From Clostridia bacterium (GTDB lineage Bacteria > Bacillota_A > Clostridia > Oscillospirales > CAG-272): 18,005 nucleotides of DNA. The DNA lies in contig JAFTLD010000066.1 of the NCBI GenBank assembly GCA_017452945.1, positions 1-18,005 on the forward strand, given 5' to 3'. The translations under genes were made by a program, and so were the position numbers. A model generated the notes under the pieces. The model made no database searches. It worked only from the letters and a program-made list of their open reading frames with translations, and was not told the DNA's origin. This document shows, piece after piece, positions 6,706-13,128 of the stretch. Position 1 is the first letter of the stretch, and each line of letters starts with the position of its first letter.

Positions 6706-6733
6706 TTGACAATTTGAAAAAATATGATAAAAT
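6706..6733 (+). promoter_or_regulatory. Candidate sigma-A promoter of the nuclease-like gene
   Basis: TTGACA (6706-6711) and TAAAAT (6728-6733) are separated by 16 bases. The leader before the ATG at 6795 would be about 55 nt. It is back to back with the spoIVB promoter candidate, 22 bases apart. Confidence 0.6.
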
Positions 6734-6794
6734 TAGTTTGAGCGGCAGCGCAATTTTTCATGCCCGGGCAAATCAGGATCGAAAGGAGCAGACT

Positions 6795-7652
6795 ATGGCA
6801 GGCAAAGCAAAAAATTCCATAGAACAGGACGCAGTTGCGCGTGCAGATGCCCTGCGGTTTGCAGAAGTTTGCCTTTCGTACGTTTCGCGCGGTGTGCATC
6901 TTGAAGATGGAATCGGTACGCTTGCGGAAAAACGCATGCACGCGATCCTGAAGAATTACGTGTGTTCGGACGTGTCCTGCCATGAGATCCGTGTGCTGGA
7001 TACGCTGCCCGAACAAAAACGTGCGGCAGCGACCAATCATAAGAGTACAAGATACGTTTCGGACGTGCTGCGCGGCAGCAACGTTTGGGAGATCCAGACG
7101 GGCAGCTTTTTCCCGCTTCGCGAAAAGATTGCGTGGTACATGCAGCACGCGCCCTATCACGTGACGGTGGTGGTGCCGGTGCCTTACAAAAAGCATTTGA
7201 ATTGGATCGACACGCAGACGGGGACGGTGCAAAAGCGCTCGGTAAGGCCGCACACCACAAAGCCGACAGCCGTTGCAAGTGAGCTTTACTGGCTGCGCGA
7301 GCACCTGCAAAACCCCAAGCTGAGCATTGAGCTCTTATTGCTTGAGGTGGAGGAATACCGATTGCTGGACGGTTACGGCAAGGACAAAAAAGCACGCGCA
7401 TCCAAATATGAAAAGATTCCGACCGCGCTTTGCGGTACGATCGTTTTGGAAAAAGCAGAGGACTATCGGATGTTTTTGCCGGACGACTTACCAGAGCAGT
7501 TCACCGCTTCGCAGTACGCAAAGGCTTCGGGGCAGCGCGGTAGGAATGCCTATTACGCGCTGCACATGCTGGTCGGTGCGGGACTTTTGACCGAGGGCGA
7601 GAAGCTCGGCCGCGCACAGAGCTGGGTGCGGATAAGCACGGATTCTCTGTGA
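6795..7652 (+). CDS. Conserved hypothetical protein, PD-(D/E)XK nuclease-like plus winged helix (285 aa)
   Basis: No named family was recognised with certainty. The N-terminal half has a pattern like restriction-endonuclease folds: a helix with E45-KRMHAILK, then D90-V and a strand E99-I-Q101, followed by a helix LREKIAWYM. EIQ replaces the classical ExK signature, as in some divergent members. A strand-rich part (VTVVVPVPYKKHLNWID) follows at 123-140. Residues about 236-283 look like a winged-helix DNA-binding domain (ASQYAKASGQRGRNAYYALHMLVGAGLL, then a wing). It is rich in Lys/Arg and has no signal peptide, so it is cytosolic. AAAGGAG lies 6 bases before the start. The role is unknown; the nuclease reading is inference. 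Confidence 0.75.
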   Translation: MAGKAKNSIEQDAVARADALRFAEVCLSYVSRGVHLEDGIGTLAEKRMHAILKNYVCSDVSCHEIRVLDTLPEQKRAAATNHKSTRYVSDVLRGSNVWEIQTGSFFPLREKIAWYMQHAPYHVTVVVPVPYKKHLNWIDTQTGTVQKRSVRPHTTKPTAVASELYWLREHLQNPKLSIELLLLEVEEYRLLDGYGKDKKARASKYEKIPTALCGTIVLEKAEDYRMFLPDDLPEQFTASQYAKASGQRGRNAYYALHMLVGAGLLTEGEKLGRAQSWVRISTDSL

Positions 7653-7667
7653 CAATCGCGATAAATC

Positions 7668-7714
7668 AAGTACCCCCGACAGACGTTGATGACGTCTGTC
7701 GGGGGTACTTTTAG
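7668..7714. terminator. Very long perfect terminator hairpin
   Basis: An 18-bp perfect stem (left arm 7668-7685, right arm 7693-7710) has the loop TTGATGA. TTTTAG follows on the plus strand, so it terminates the nuclease-like gene. The right arm ends exactly where the stop codon of the minus-strand gene begins (7711), so it can also end that transcript, although the minus-side tail is not a clean T-run. Confidence 0.85.
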
Positions 7715-8076
7715 TTACTATGTAAAATTTCTATATTGCCGTCGACAAATCCAACGCCAACGCCTTCTTTGGATTTGAGCAGATCGGCATATTTTCCGCA
7801 TGATAAATATTGCTTTAATGCATTTACCATATACTCCAAAGCTTCTTCCCACTCACACTCTGTTTCCCAATGATACAGATTCTCTCTTGAGCCAAAATCG
7901 GTTACCTCATCACAGGCCCAATCCTCGTCCTCCAAATCAAAGCTTTCCGTTCCTACCAGTTCCATTGCCCAACCACCGTCGCTTTCTTCATAAAGGTTAA
8001 AGCAGAAAGCAACAACGTCCGCAGGAACAGCGGCTTCATTGAGTACATGGTCAATCCAATCCGCTACTTGTTTCAT
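7711..8076 (-). CDS. Small acidic hypothetical protein (121 aa)
   Basis: No named family was recognised. It is a soluble, strongly acidic protein (many Asp/Glu, several Trp) with the segments WAMELVGTESFD, EDEDWACDEV and GKYADLLKSKEGVGVGFVDG, and no signal peptide or membrane helix. The size, acidity and Trp content recall immunity proteins of polymorphic toxin systems, but no toxin gene lies beside it; this is only a suggestion. GAGGATAGG precedes the ATG at 8076. It begins 36 bases after the stop of the LRR lipoprotein gene on the same strand with no terminator between, so the two are probably co-transcribed. Confidence 0.7.
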   Translation of the reverse strand: MKQVADWIDHVLNEAAVPADVVAFCFNLYEESDGGWAMELVGTESFDLEDEDWACDEVTDFGSRENLYHWETECEWEEALEYMVNALKQYLSCGKYADLLKSKEGVGVGFVDGNIEILHSN

Positions 8077-8112
8077 AATAACCTATCCTCTTTCATTGCA
8101 TTGATTTCTGTT

Positions 8113-10119
8113 TTAATTGCTTGGTGTGTAGTTATATACGATATTTCCCTCGGTCAGCGCCTCGTTGCCGAAGACGATGTCGATCTTTTGGAAATCCTGC
8201 TCGCTGCCGTAGTAATAGAAGGTAGCGTTTGTGATCTCACCGCCCTCAAAGGCATACGTGTCGATCTGCTCAAGACTTTTGGGCAGCACGACGCTTTGAA
8301 TGGCTGCGCACTTGTCAAAGACCTCCTGACCTATATAAGTAACGGAGCTGCCGATCACGACGTGCGTCAGTGCTTTGCAGGACATAAAGGAGTAGGAGCC
8401 GATGAATTTTACGTGATCGGGAATGACGATCTCCTTCAGCTTTGCACAGCCGTCAAAGGCATTCTCCCCGATGGATTCCAGCCATTTCGGCAACGCAATG
8501 CTCTCAAGCATTTTACAATTTGCAAAAGTGGTGGCACCGATTTTTGTGATACCGTCGCCAAGTCTGATTTCCGAGAGCTTGTAACAATCCGCGAAAGCCG
8601 AGAAGCCCAATTCAACAACGTTGTCGGGCAAATAGATGCTTGTGATCAGCGGACACTTGGCAAAGGCGCAATCTCCGATGCTGACCACACCGTCGGGAAT
8701 GACGATGCCGGGGAGCTTGCTGCAGCCGCAAAAAGCAGAGCCTTCTATGATGCTGAGCGTAGAGGGGAGCTTGACCTCGCTCAAATTCGTGCAATCGCGA
8801 AAGGCGGCTACGCCGACGGTTTTGATTCCTTCGTGAAGTGTGATGGAAGTCAGGGACGTGCAGCCTTCAAAGGTATGTGCGGGAATTTCGGTCCAATGCG
8901 TGGGGATCTCCAAGTAAGTCAGACGCTTGCAGCCGTAAAACACGCTCTCGCCCATGGTATCAAGTCCTGTGGGAAGAATGACGGTTTCAACGTTTGTGTT
9001 GGCGAATGCGCTGCCGCCCAGCGTGACCAAGCCCTGCGGCAGGGTAAGCTCTGCAATTTGGGTGGAGCAGAATGCGGCGCTGCCGATCTCGGTAACCGAG
9101 GCAGGGATCTGCACGTCACGCAGCGCAATGCATTTATAAAAGGCGGACTCGCCTATGCGCAGAAGCGTTTGGGGAAGCTCAATATCGGAAAGACTTGTGC
9201 AATCCGAAAAGGCAAACGAGGGGATCTCGGTAATGTGCGAGGGGAGCCTGACCTCGTTGATATAGCTGCATCCGTCAAAGGCGTACGTTCCGATGCTTGT
9301 AACACTTTCGGGCAGGAGCACGGTTCTGATCATTTTGCAGCCTGAAAATGCGCCAAACCCGATCTCGGTCAAGCCGTCATGAAAGTCAAAGGCTTCAAGC
9401 AGCGTGCAATCCTGGAAGGCATAGGACTCGATTTGCGTGACGCCTTGAGGAAGAACGGCCTGCTTGAGCAGCTTGCAGCCCTTGAATGCGTTCGTGCCGA
9501 TCAAGTAGCTGCCCGTCACGGAATCGACCGAAAAGGTCTCCAGCTTTCTGCAATCGGCAAAGCATTGCTCGGGAATATTGCCGTCCAATGTACCGATACT
9601 GACGTTGGTCAGCTTGGTGCAGTCGTAAAACACTTGGATGCCGAGTGATGCGGTGCCGTTTATGCGCACCTCGGAGATCTGTGAATGGGCAAACGCCCCG
9701 TTGCCGATCGAGAGGCGGTCGCAGGCAAAGATGAATTCTTCGATTTTTGTGCTTGCAAACGCTCCGCCACCGATCTCGCAAACAGTGTCCGGTAAGGTGA
9801 CAGAGGTGATGCTTTGGTATTCAAAAGCAGAGCTTGCAATGGCAGTTACGCGATCTCCTTGGGGAGAGATGGGCGGAATGCAGATCGACTGGTCGGCGCA
9901 AGTGCCAATGCCGATCACGCTGCACGTACCGTCGTCATGGGATTGATATTCGAGTCCTATGCTGTAGGTAAGCGGTTCTTGCGTATCCGAGACTTGCGTA
10001 TCCGAGCCTGAGAGCATGTCGTTGATTTCGGGCCAAAGACCGTTCACGTTCTGAAGGTATTGGCAGCTGCAAAGCATGCACGTGCCGAGAAGTAGTGTGA
10101 GAATGATAAGCTTTTTCAT
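8113..10119 (-). CDS. BspA-type leucine-rich repeat lipoprotein (668 aa)
   Basis: This is a surface lipoprotein built almost entirely of BspA/LRR_5 repeats of about 23 residues, which often mediate binding to host or bacterial surfaces. The signal peptide MKKLIILTLLLGTCMLCSC gives a lipobox LCSC with lipidation at C19. After a short linker (about 20-90) I count 24 units of the form xxAFxxCxxLxxIxLPxxVxxIG. The tail FYYYGSEQDFQKI is typical of the family end. The start at 10119 is chosen because GGAGGA lies 5 bases upstream and the lipobox then fits. A near-consensus promoter lies directly upstream. The ligand cannot be inferred. The downstream acidic protein may share its transcript. Confidence 0.92.
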   Translation of the reverse strand: MKKLIILTLLLGTCMLCSCQYLQNVNGLWPEINDMLSGSDTQVSDTQEPLTYSIGLEYQSHDDGTCSVIGIGTCADQSICIPPISPQGDRVTAIASSAFEYQSITSVTLPDTVCEIGGGAFASTKIEEFIFACDRLSIGNGAFAHSQISEVRINGTASLGIQVFYDCTKLTNVSIGTLDGNIPEQCFADCRKLETFSVDSVTGSYLIGTNAFKGCKLLKQAVLPQGVTQIESYAFQDCTLLEAFDFHDGLTEIGFGAFSGCKMIRTVLLPESVTSIGTYAFDGCSYINEVRLPSHITEIPSFAFSDCTSLSDIELPQTLLRIGESAFYKCIALRDVQIPASVTEIGSAAFCSTQIAELTLPQGLVTLGGSAFANTNVETVILPTGLDTMGESVFYGCKRLTYLEIPTHWTEIPAHTFEGCTSLTSITLHEGIKTVGVAAFRDCTNLSEVKLPSTLSIIEGSAFCGCSKLPGIVIPDGVVSIGDCAFAKCPLITSIYLPDNVVELGFSAFADCYKLSEIRLGDGITKIGATTFANCKMLESIALPKWLESIGENAFDGCAKLKEIVIPDHVKFIGSYSFMSCKALTHVVIGSSVTYIGQEVFDKCAAIQSVVLPKSLEQIDTYAFEGGEITNATFYYYGSEQDFQKIDIVFGNEALTEGNIVYNYTPSN

Positions 10120-10144
10120 GATATTCCTCCGAGTTGATACGCTT

Positions 10145-10173
10145 ATTATAGCACAGCAGGGCCACAATGTAAA
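10145..10173 (-). promoter_or_regulatory. Sigma-A promoter of the LRR lipoprotein gene
   Basis: On the minus strand TTTACA (10168-10173) and TATAAT (10145-10150) have a 17-base spacer. The predicted start near 10138 leaves about 19 nt before the ATG, just enough for the GGAGGA site. Confidence 0.8.
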
Positions 10174-10241
10174 GCATTTTTTGCGTTTTGCTCATGCACG
10201 CCTCCTTTATGGGTTTCATTTTATATAACCGCCTGAATTCT

Positions 10242-10282
10242 GAATTCGAATTTTTGCAAAAAAATCGCCAAATTTCGAATTC
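10242..10282. repeat. AT-rich inverted repeat with clustered GAATTC
   Basis: GAATTCGAATTTT (10242-10254) and AAATTTCGAATTC (10270-10282) are inverted repeats matching at 12 of 13 positions, with a 15-base A-rich loop. A third GAATTC lies at 10235-10240. The stretch between the LRR promoter and the toxin terminator (about 10174-10308) has no other supportable feature. Confidence 0.5.
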
Positions 10283-10308
10283 AATGAAATTCTTTCGCAG
10301 AGCAAAAT

Positions 10309-10340
10309 TAAAAATAAAAAAGAGTTGACAAAGCAACTCT
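10309..10340 (-). terminator. Intrinsic terminator of the toxin mRNA, overlapping the antitoxin promoter
   Basis: On the minus strand AGAGTTG (10340-10334) and CAACTCT (10327-10321) form a 7-bp stem with a 6-base loop, followed by TTTTTATTTTTA (10320-10309). The plus-strand -35 box of the antitoxin RNA (10325-10330) lies within the same hairpin sequence. A toxin transcript from about 10625 to here would be about 310 nt. Confidence 0.75.
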
Positions 10341-10353
10341 CGTATGCTATAAT
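10325..10353 (+). promoter_or_regulatory. Consensus sigma-A promoter of the antitoxin RNA
   Basis: TTGACA (10325-10330) and TATAAT (10348-10353) are perfect consensus boxes 17 bases apart. The predicted start is near 10360. No open frame with a ribosome binding site follows before the terminator at 10406, so the product is a small RNA. Confidence 0.85.
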
Positions 10354-10359
10354 AATGAC

Positions 10360-10447
10360 GGGGAGAGCCGATGACGGTTACCTCCCAGCTTAATTAGTTA
10401 AAGAGTTAACCGCCTAAGATTGGGAGTCGCAGGCGGTTAATTCTTTT
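10360..10447 (+). ncRNA. Antisense antitoxin RNA of a type I toxin-antitoxin pair
   Basis: A short RNA of about 88 nt is bounded by a perfect promoter and an intrinsic terminator. It is fully complementary to the 3' part of the minus-strand toxin mRNA, covering its last 13-14 codons and the 3' untranslated part. Its 5' half can fold into a hairpin (GGGGAG at 10360-10365 with CTCCC at 10382-10386, inner GCCG/CGGT). In the RatA/TxpA and SR4/BsrG systems such RNAs trigger RNase III cleavage and decay of the toxin mRNA; that mechanism here is inferred from the arrangement. Confidence 0.75.
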
Positions 10448-10449
10448 AT
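10406..10449 (+). terminator. Intrinsic terminator of the antitoxin RNA
   Basis: A perfect 10-bp stem TTAACCGCCT (10406-10415) with AGGCGGTTAA (10431-10440) has a 15-base loop and is followed by TTCTTTTATT. The toxin stop codon (complement of 10406-10408) is part of the stem, so the toxin C-terminus is encoded opposite the terminator. Confidence 0.8.
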
Positions 10450-10525
10450 TATGATTATCGATGTAAGTCAAAAGTGCTATGATGAATGCTGCAAGCAATA
10501 ACAACAGCTCCCAAGTTACGTACAT
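10406..10525 (-). CDS. Small hydrophobic type I toxin, holin-like/TxpA-like family (39 aa)
   Basis: The peptide starts MYVTWELLLLLAAFIIALLTY, a single membrane helix, followed by a short basic polar tail with NHNKR and ending LPILGG. The MYVTWE start with a helix and the HNK(K/R) tail is typical of the putative holin-like toxins of Firmicutes type I systems, which insert into the cytoplasmic membrane and depolarise it when over-expressed. The ATG at 10525 is preferred because GGAGG is 8 bases upstream; an in-frame ATG at 10531 is only 2 bases from that site. The longer open frame to 10729 is excluded because the promoter lies inside it. A complementary RNA is encoded opposite its 3' end. Confidence 0.82.
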   Translation of the reverse strand: MYVTWELLLLLAAFIIALLTYIDNHNKRINRLRLPILGG

Positions 10526-10533
10526 CTGCATCA

Positions 10534-10551
10534 CCTCCCCTCTCGGGAAGG
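10534..10551 (-). promoter_or_regulatory. Hairpin sequestering the toxin Shine-Dalgarno site
   Basis: On the minus strand CCTTCCC-GAGA-GGGGAGG forms a 7-bp stem (one G-U pair) capped by a GNRA-type GAGA loop. The whole GGGGAGG ribosome binding site lies in the right arm, so translation would be blocked until the structure opens. Translational lock by structure is a known trait of type I toxins. Confidence 0.65.
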
Positions 10552-10561
10552 CAAAAAGAAT

Positions 10562-10625
10562 CTGCGTTCCCGATTCAGGGACGCAACCGCCACCGTATGG
10601 CTCTCTCCGGGTACCTTGCGGTACC
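10562..10625 (-). promoter_or_regulatory. Structured 5' leader of the toxin mRNA
   Basis: Two further stem-loops fill the leader. One, right at the predicted 5' end (10610-10625), is GGTACC-GCAA-GGTACC with a GNRA loop. The other (10562-10589) is a TGCG/CGCA plus CCC/GGG stem with one bulge. A 5'-terminal stem usually stabilises mRNA, consistent with the long-lived toxin mRNA expected in such systems. Confidence 0.55.
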
Positions 10626-10631
10626 AAGAGC

Positions 10632-10660
10632 ATTATATCACGCTTTTTGTCGTTGGTCAA
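10632..10660 (-). promoter_or_regulatory. Sigma-A promoter of the toxin gene
   Basis: On the minus strand TTGACC (10655-10660) and TATAAT (10632-10637) have a 17-base spacer. The predicted start near 10625 gives a leader of about 100 nt before the toxin ATG at 10525. Confidence 0.8.
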
Positions 10661-10722
10661 TATCAAATTGACGAAAATTCGCGTAGTACTCCGTAAACAA
10701 CGCATGAATTTGCGCTGTATGG

Positions 10723-10751
10723 TTGACAAACTCCGTAATTGTTGCTATAAT
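10723..10751 (+). promoter_or_regulatory. Consensus sigma-A promoter of the TIM-barrel/cysS operon
   Basis: TTGACA (10723-10728) and TATAAT (10746-10751) are exact consensus with a 17-base spacer, about 28 bases upstream of the start region at 10786. The spacer contains ACTCCGTAA (starting at 10730), which also occurs at 10688-10696, 42 bases upstream. Confidence 0.85.
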
Positions 10752-10785
10752 AATAAGATGAAACTCGAGGAAAGGAGAGGTGATC

Positions 10786-11655
10786 ATGCATACAAAGCCT
10801 TTGACGCCCTGCGTGCCGACGCGGTTTTACGGCTGGTGTCCCGACGGACGCTATTCGCTTTCCGCATCGCTGCAGAATTTGCACGATTGCGGCTTTACCG
10901 CAGCCGACGTGTCGCTTGAAAATATCGCACAGCTTGACGACGCCTGGCAAAGCGTACTGTATGCCGCTGCCTCGCGTGCCGCTGCTCTTGATGTGGCGTT
11001 GCCCGTGTGCCACCTGCCTTTCTATATGCCTTCTCCCGATGATAAGCCAGCCATGCAGCGCTTTGCGCGTGAGCAGGCAAGGGGAATTGAAGCGGCTGCT
11101 ATGATGAAAATCCCAATTGCGGTCATTCATCCCATCGCACGCCATTCGGGACGCACGTCCAAGCAGGATTGGTTTGCCGAGAATATCGCCTACCTCTCAC
11201 CGCTTTGTGCGCTTGCCGCCAAGCGCGGTGTAACGCTTGCGGTGGAAAATATGGCAAGTGTCACGGAAAGCATGTATGATCACCTGTACGGTTGTCGCGC
11301 CGTGGAGATCAAGGCCATTGCCAACAAGCTTGGTATTCGCACCTGCTGGGATACGGGGCATGCCCACACAGCGGGGCTTGTGCAATCCCATGAGATCGGG
11401 GCGCTTGGCGCTTCGCTTGCCGTCGTGCATTTGCACGACAACCGCGGGGAGGATTCCCACCTTGTTCCCATGACGGGCGAGGTCGATTGGGCTGACGTTG
11501 TGCGCGGCCTTTGCAGCGTGGGATATGAGGGCGTGCTTGATTTTGAAACCAAGACCTCGCACCTGCCTATGTATGACAAAGCGCGTGAGCAGTTGGCTGC
11601 GGATACGCTGGGTGCCGCGCGTACCATTTTACGCATGATTCAGACAACAAAATAA
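10786..11655 (+). CDS. Sugar phosphate isomerase/AP endonuclease-like TIM-barrel protein (289 aa)
   Basis: This is a member of the xylose isomerase-like TIM barrel superfamily, which includes endonuclease IV and sugar isomerases/epimerases. Metal-site type residues are visible in order: VCHLPF, VIHPIARH, E154 in AVENM, D189 and H192 in CWDTGHAH, the HLHDNRGEDSHL block, and E254 in LDFETKT. The overall pattern is more like sugar epimerases than true endonuclease IV, but the substrate cannot be assigned. The ATG at 10786 is preferred (GGAGAGG ends 5 bases upstream) over an in-frame GTG at 10780. The cysS start follows 15 bases after its stop, so it is the first gene of that operon. Confidence 0.85.
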   Translation: MHTKPLTPCVPTRFYGWCPDGRYSLSASLQNLHDCGFTAADVSLENIAQLDDAWQSVLYAAASRAAALDVALPVCHLPFYMPSPDDKPAMQRFAREQARGIEAAAMMKIPIAVIHPIARHSGRTSKQDWFAENIAYLSPLCALAAKRGVTLAVENMASVTESMYDHLYGCRAVEIKAIANKLGIRTCWDTGHAHTAGLVQSHEIGALGASLAVVHLHDNRGEDSHLVPMTGEVDWADVVRGLCSVGYEGVLDFETKTSHLPMYDKAREQLAADTLGAARTILRMIQTTK

Positions 11656-11670
11656 GGGTGGTACTATACA

Positions 11671-13113
11671 ATGATTTTATATAATTCACTTTCCCATAAA
11701 AGAGAAGAGTTTGTTCCCCACGAGCCGGGTAAGGTCAGCATTTATACCTGCGGCCCGACGGTCTATCACTATGCGCACATCGGGAACCTGCGCACCTACA
11801 TCATGGAGGACGTGCTGGAAAAGTATCTGCGCTATGCGGGATATGACGTCACGCGCGTCATGAACATCACCGACGTCGGCCACTTGACAAGTGATGCGGA
11901 CGAAGGCGAGGATAAGATGCTCAAGGGCGCAAAGCGCGAGCATAAAACGGTCATGGAGATCGCACAATACTATACGGATGCGTTTTTTGCGGATTGCGAA
12001 AAGCTGCGCATCAAGATGCCCGATATCGTACAGCCCGCAACCGGCTGCATTCAGGAATTCATTGATCTTGTGCAGGGACTTTTGGATAAGGGCTACGCAT
12101 ACGAGGCGGGCGGTAATATCTATTTTGACACCGCAAAGCTGGATAAATACTACGTGTTCAACGATTTTTCCGAGGAAGATCTGGCAGAGGGCGTTCGCGA
12201 GGGCGTGGAAAAGGATGAGAACAAGAGAAACAAGGCCGATTTCGTGCTTTGGTTCACCAAGTCCAAGTTTGACGACCAGGAGCTGAAATGGGACTCCCCT
12301 TGGGGTGTAGGTTATCCCGGCTGGCATATTGAGTGCTCGGGCATTTCCATGAAGTATCTGGGCGAATATCTGGACATCCATTGCGGTGGCATTGATAATG
12401 CATTCCCGCACCATACCAACGAGATCGCGCAGAGTGAGGCGTATATCGGTCATAAGTGGTGCAATTACTGGTTCCACGTACTGCACCTGAATACCGACAG
12501 CGGCAAGATGAGCAAGTCCTCGGGCGAATTTTTGACAGTATCTCTTCTGGAGAATAAGGGCTACGATCCGCTTGCATACAGACTGTTCTGCCTGCAGTCG
12601 CACTACAGAAAGTCGCTTGTGTTCTCTTGGGAGAACTTGGATAATGCTGTGGTTGCTTATGAAAAGCTGATCGCGCGCGTCATGCAGCTCTCGACCGAGG
12701 GTGAGGTGGATGCCGAGGCGTTTGCTGCGGGTAAGGCAAACTTTGTCAAGGCGCTGGACAACGATCTGAATACCTCGCTGGCCATTACCGCAGTTTACGA
12801 CGTACTCAAGGCAAAGTACAATGATGCCACCAAGCGCGCGTTGCTGAACGATTTTGACGCAGTTCTGTCGCTGGAGCTGGTGCAGACTGCCGATAAGCGC
12901 CGCGCAGAGAAGGAAGAGGCTGAAAGAGCGGCGCGTGAGGAAGCCATGAAGGATCCCTTTGTTGCCGAGATCCTTTCGCTGATCGATCAGAGAGCGGCTG
13001 CCAAGAAGGCCAAGGATTTTGCCGAGGCTGACCGCATCCGTCAGTATCTGCTCTCCAAGGGCGTGACGCTGATCGACTCTCGCGAGGGAACTACCTACCA
13101 AATCAATAAATAA
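11671..13113 (+). CDS. cysS: Cysteinyl-tRNA synthetase (480 aa)
   Basis: The enzyme charges tRNA-Cys with cysteine. This is a class I synthetase of normal length with the HIGH-type motif H36-I-G-N39 and KMSKS at 279-283. The four zinc ligands that select cysteine are present: C27, C222 (in WHIECSG), H247 (in FPHHTNE) and E251, with the same spacing as in E. coli. The C-terminal part (about 330-480) has the DALR-type helical domain and a charged [13 protein letters not shown] helix before the small final domain. The ribosome binding site is weak (AGGGTGG), which fits translation within an operon behind the TIM-barrel gene. The GtrA-like gene follows 15 bases downstream. Confidence 0.97.
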   Translation: MILYNSLSHKREEFVPHEPGKVSIYTCGPTVYHYAHIGNLRTYIMEDVLEKYLRYAGYDVTRVMNITDVGHLTSDADEGEDKMLKGAKREHKTVMEIAQYYTDAFFADCEKLRIKMPDIVQPATGCIQEFIDLVQGLLDKGYAYEAGGNIYFDTAKLDKYYVFNDFSEEDLAEGVREGVEKDENKRNKADFVLWFTKSKFDDQELKWDSPWGVGYPGWHIECSGISMKYLGEYLDIHCGGIDNAFPHHTNEIAQSEAYIGHKWCNYWFHVLHLNTDSGKMSKSSGEFLTVSLLENKGYDPLAYRLFCLQSHYRKSLVFSWENLDNAVVAYEKLIARVMQLSTEGEVDAEAFAAGKANFVKALDNDLNTSLAITAVYDVLKAKYNDATKRALLNDFDAVLSLELVQTADKRRAEKEEAERAAREEAMKDPFVAEILSLIDQRAAAKKAKDFAEADRIRQYLLSKGVTLIDSREGTTYQINK

Positions 13114-13128
13114 GAAAGCTTAAGAAAT

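Noticed and set aside
8047..9345. Plus-strand open frame of 432 codons opposite the LRR gene
   Set aside because: It mirrors the repetitive LRR coding sequence; the minus strand has 24 regular repeats and a lipobox.
9935..10195. Minus-strand small ORF starting MSKTQKMLYIVALL with AAAGGAGG upstream
   Set aside because: The ribosome binding site is good, but the frame runs through the LRR promoter and then out of frame across the LRR signal peptide region, and the later part looks like non-coding shadow sequence. A very short leader peptide cannot be excluded.
10406..10729. 107-codon version of the toxin ORF
   Set aside because: The extra N-terminal part overlaps the toxin promoter and leader hairpins and has no ribosome binding site.
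10479..10919. Plus-strand open frames of 146 and 61 codons across the toxin leader
   Set aside because: They lie opposite the structured toxin leader and end out of frame inside the TIM-barrel gene; there is no ribosome binding site.
11686..13101. Minus-strand open frame of 471 codons opposite cysS
   Set aside because: It is a shadow of a canonical cysteinyl-tRNA synthetase.
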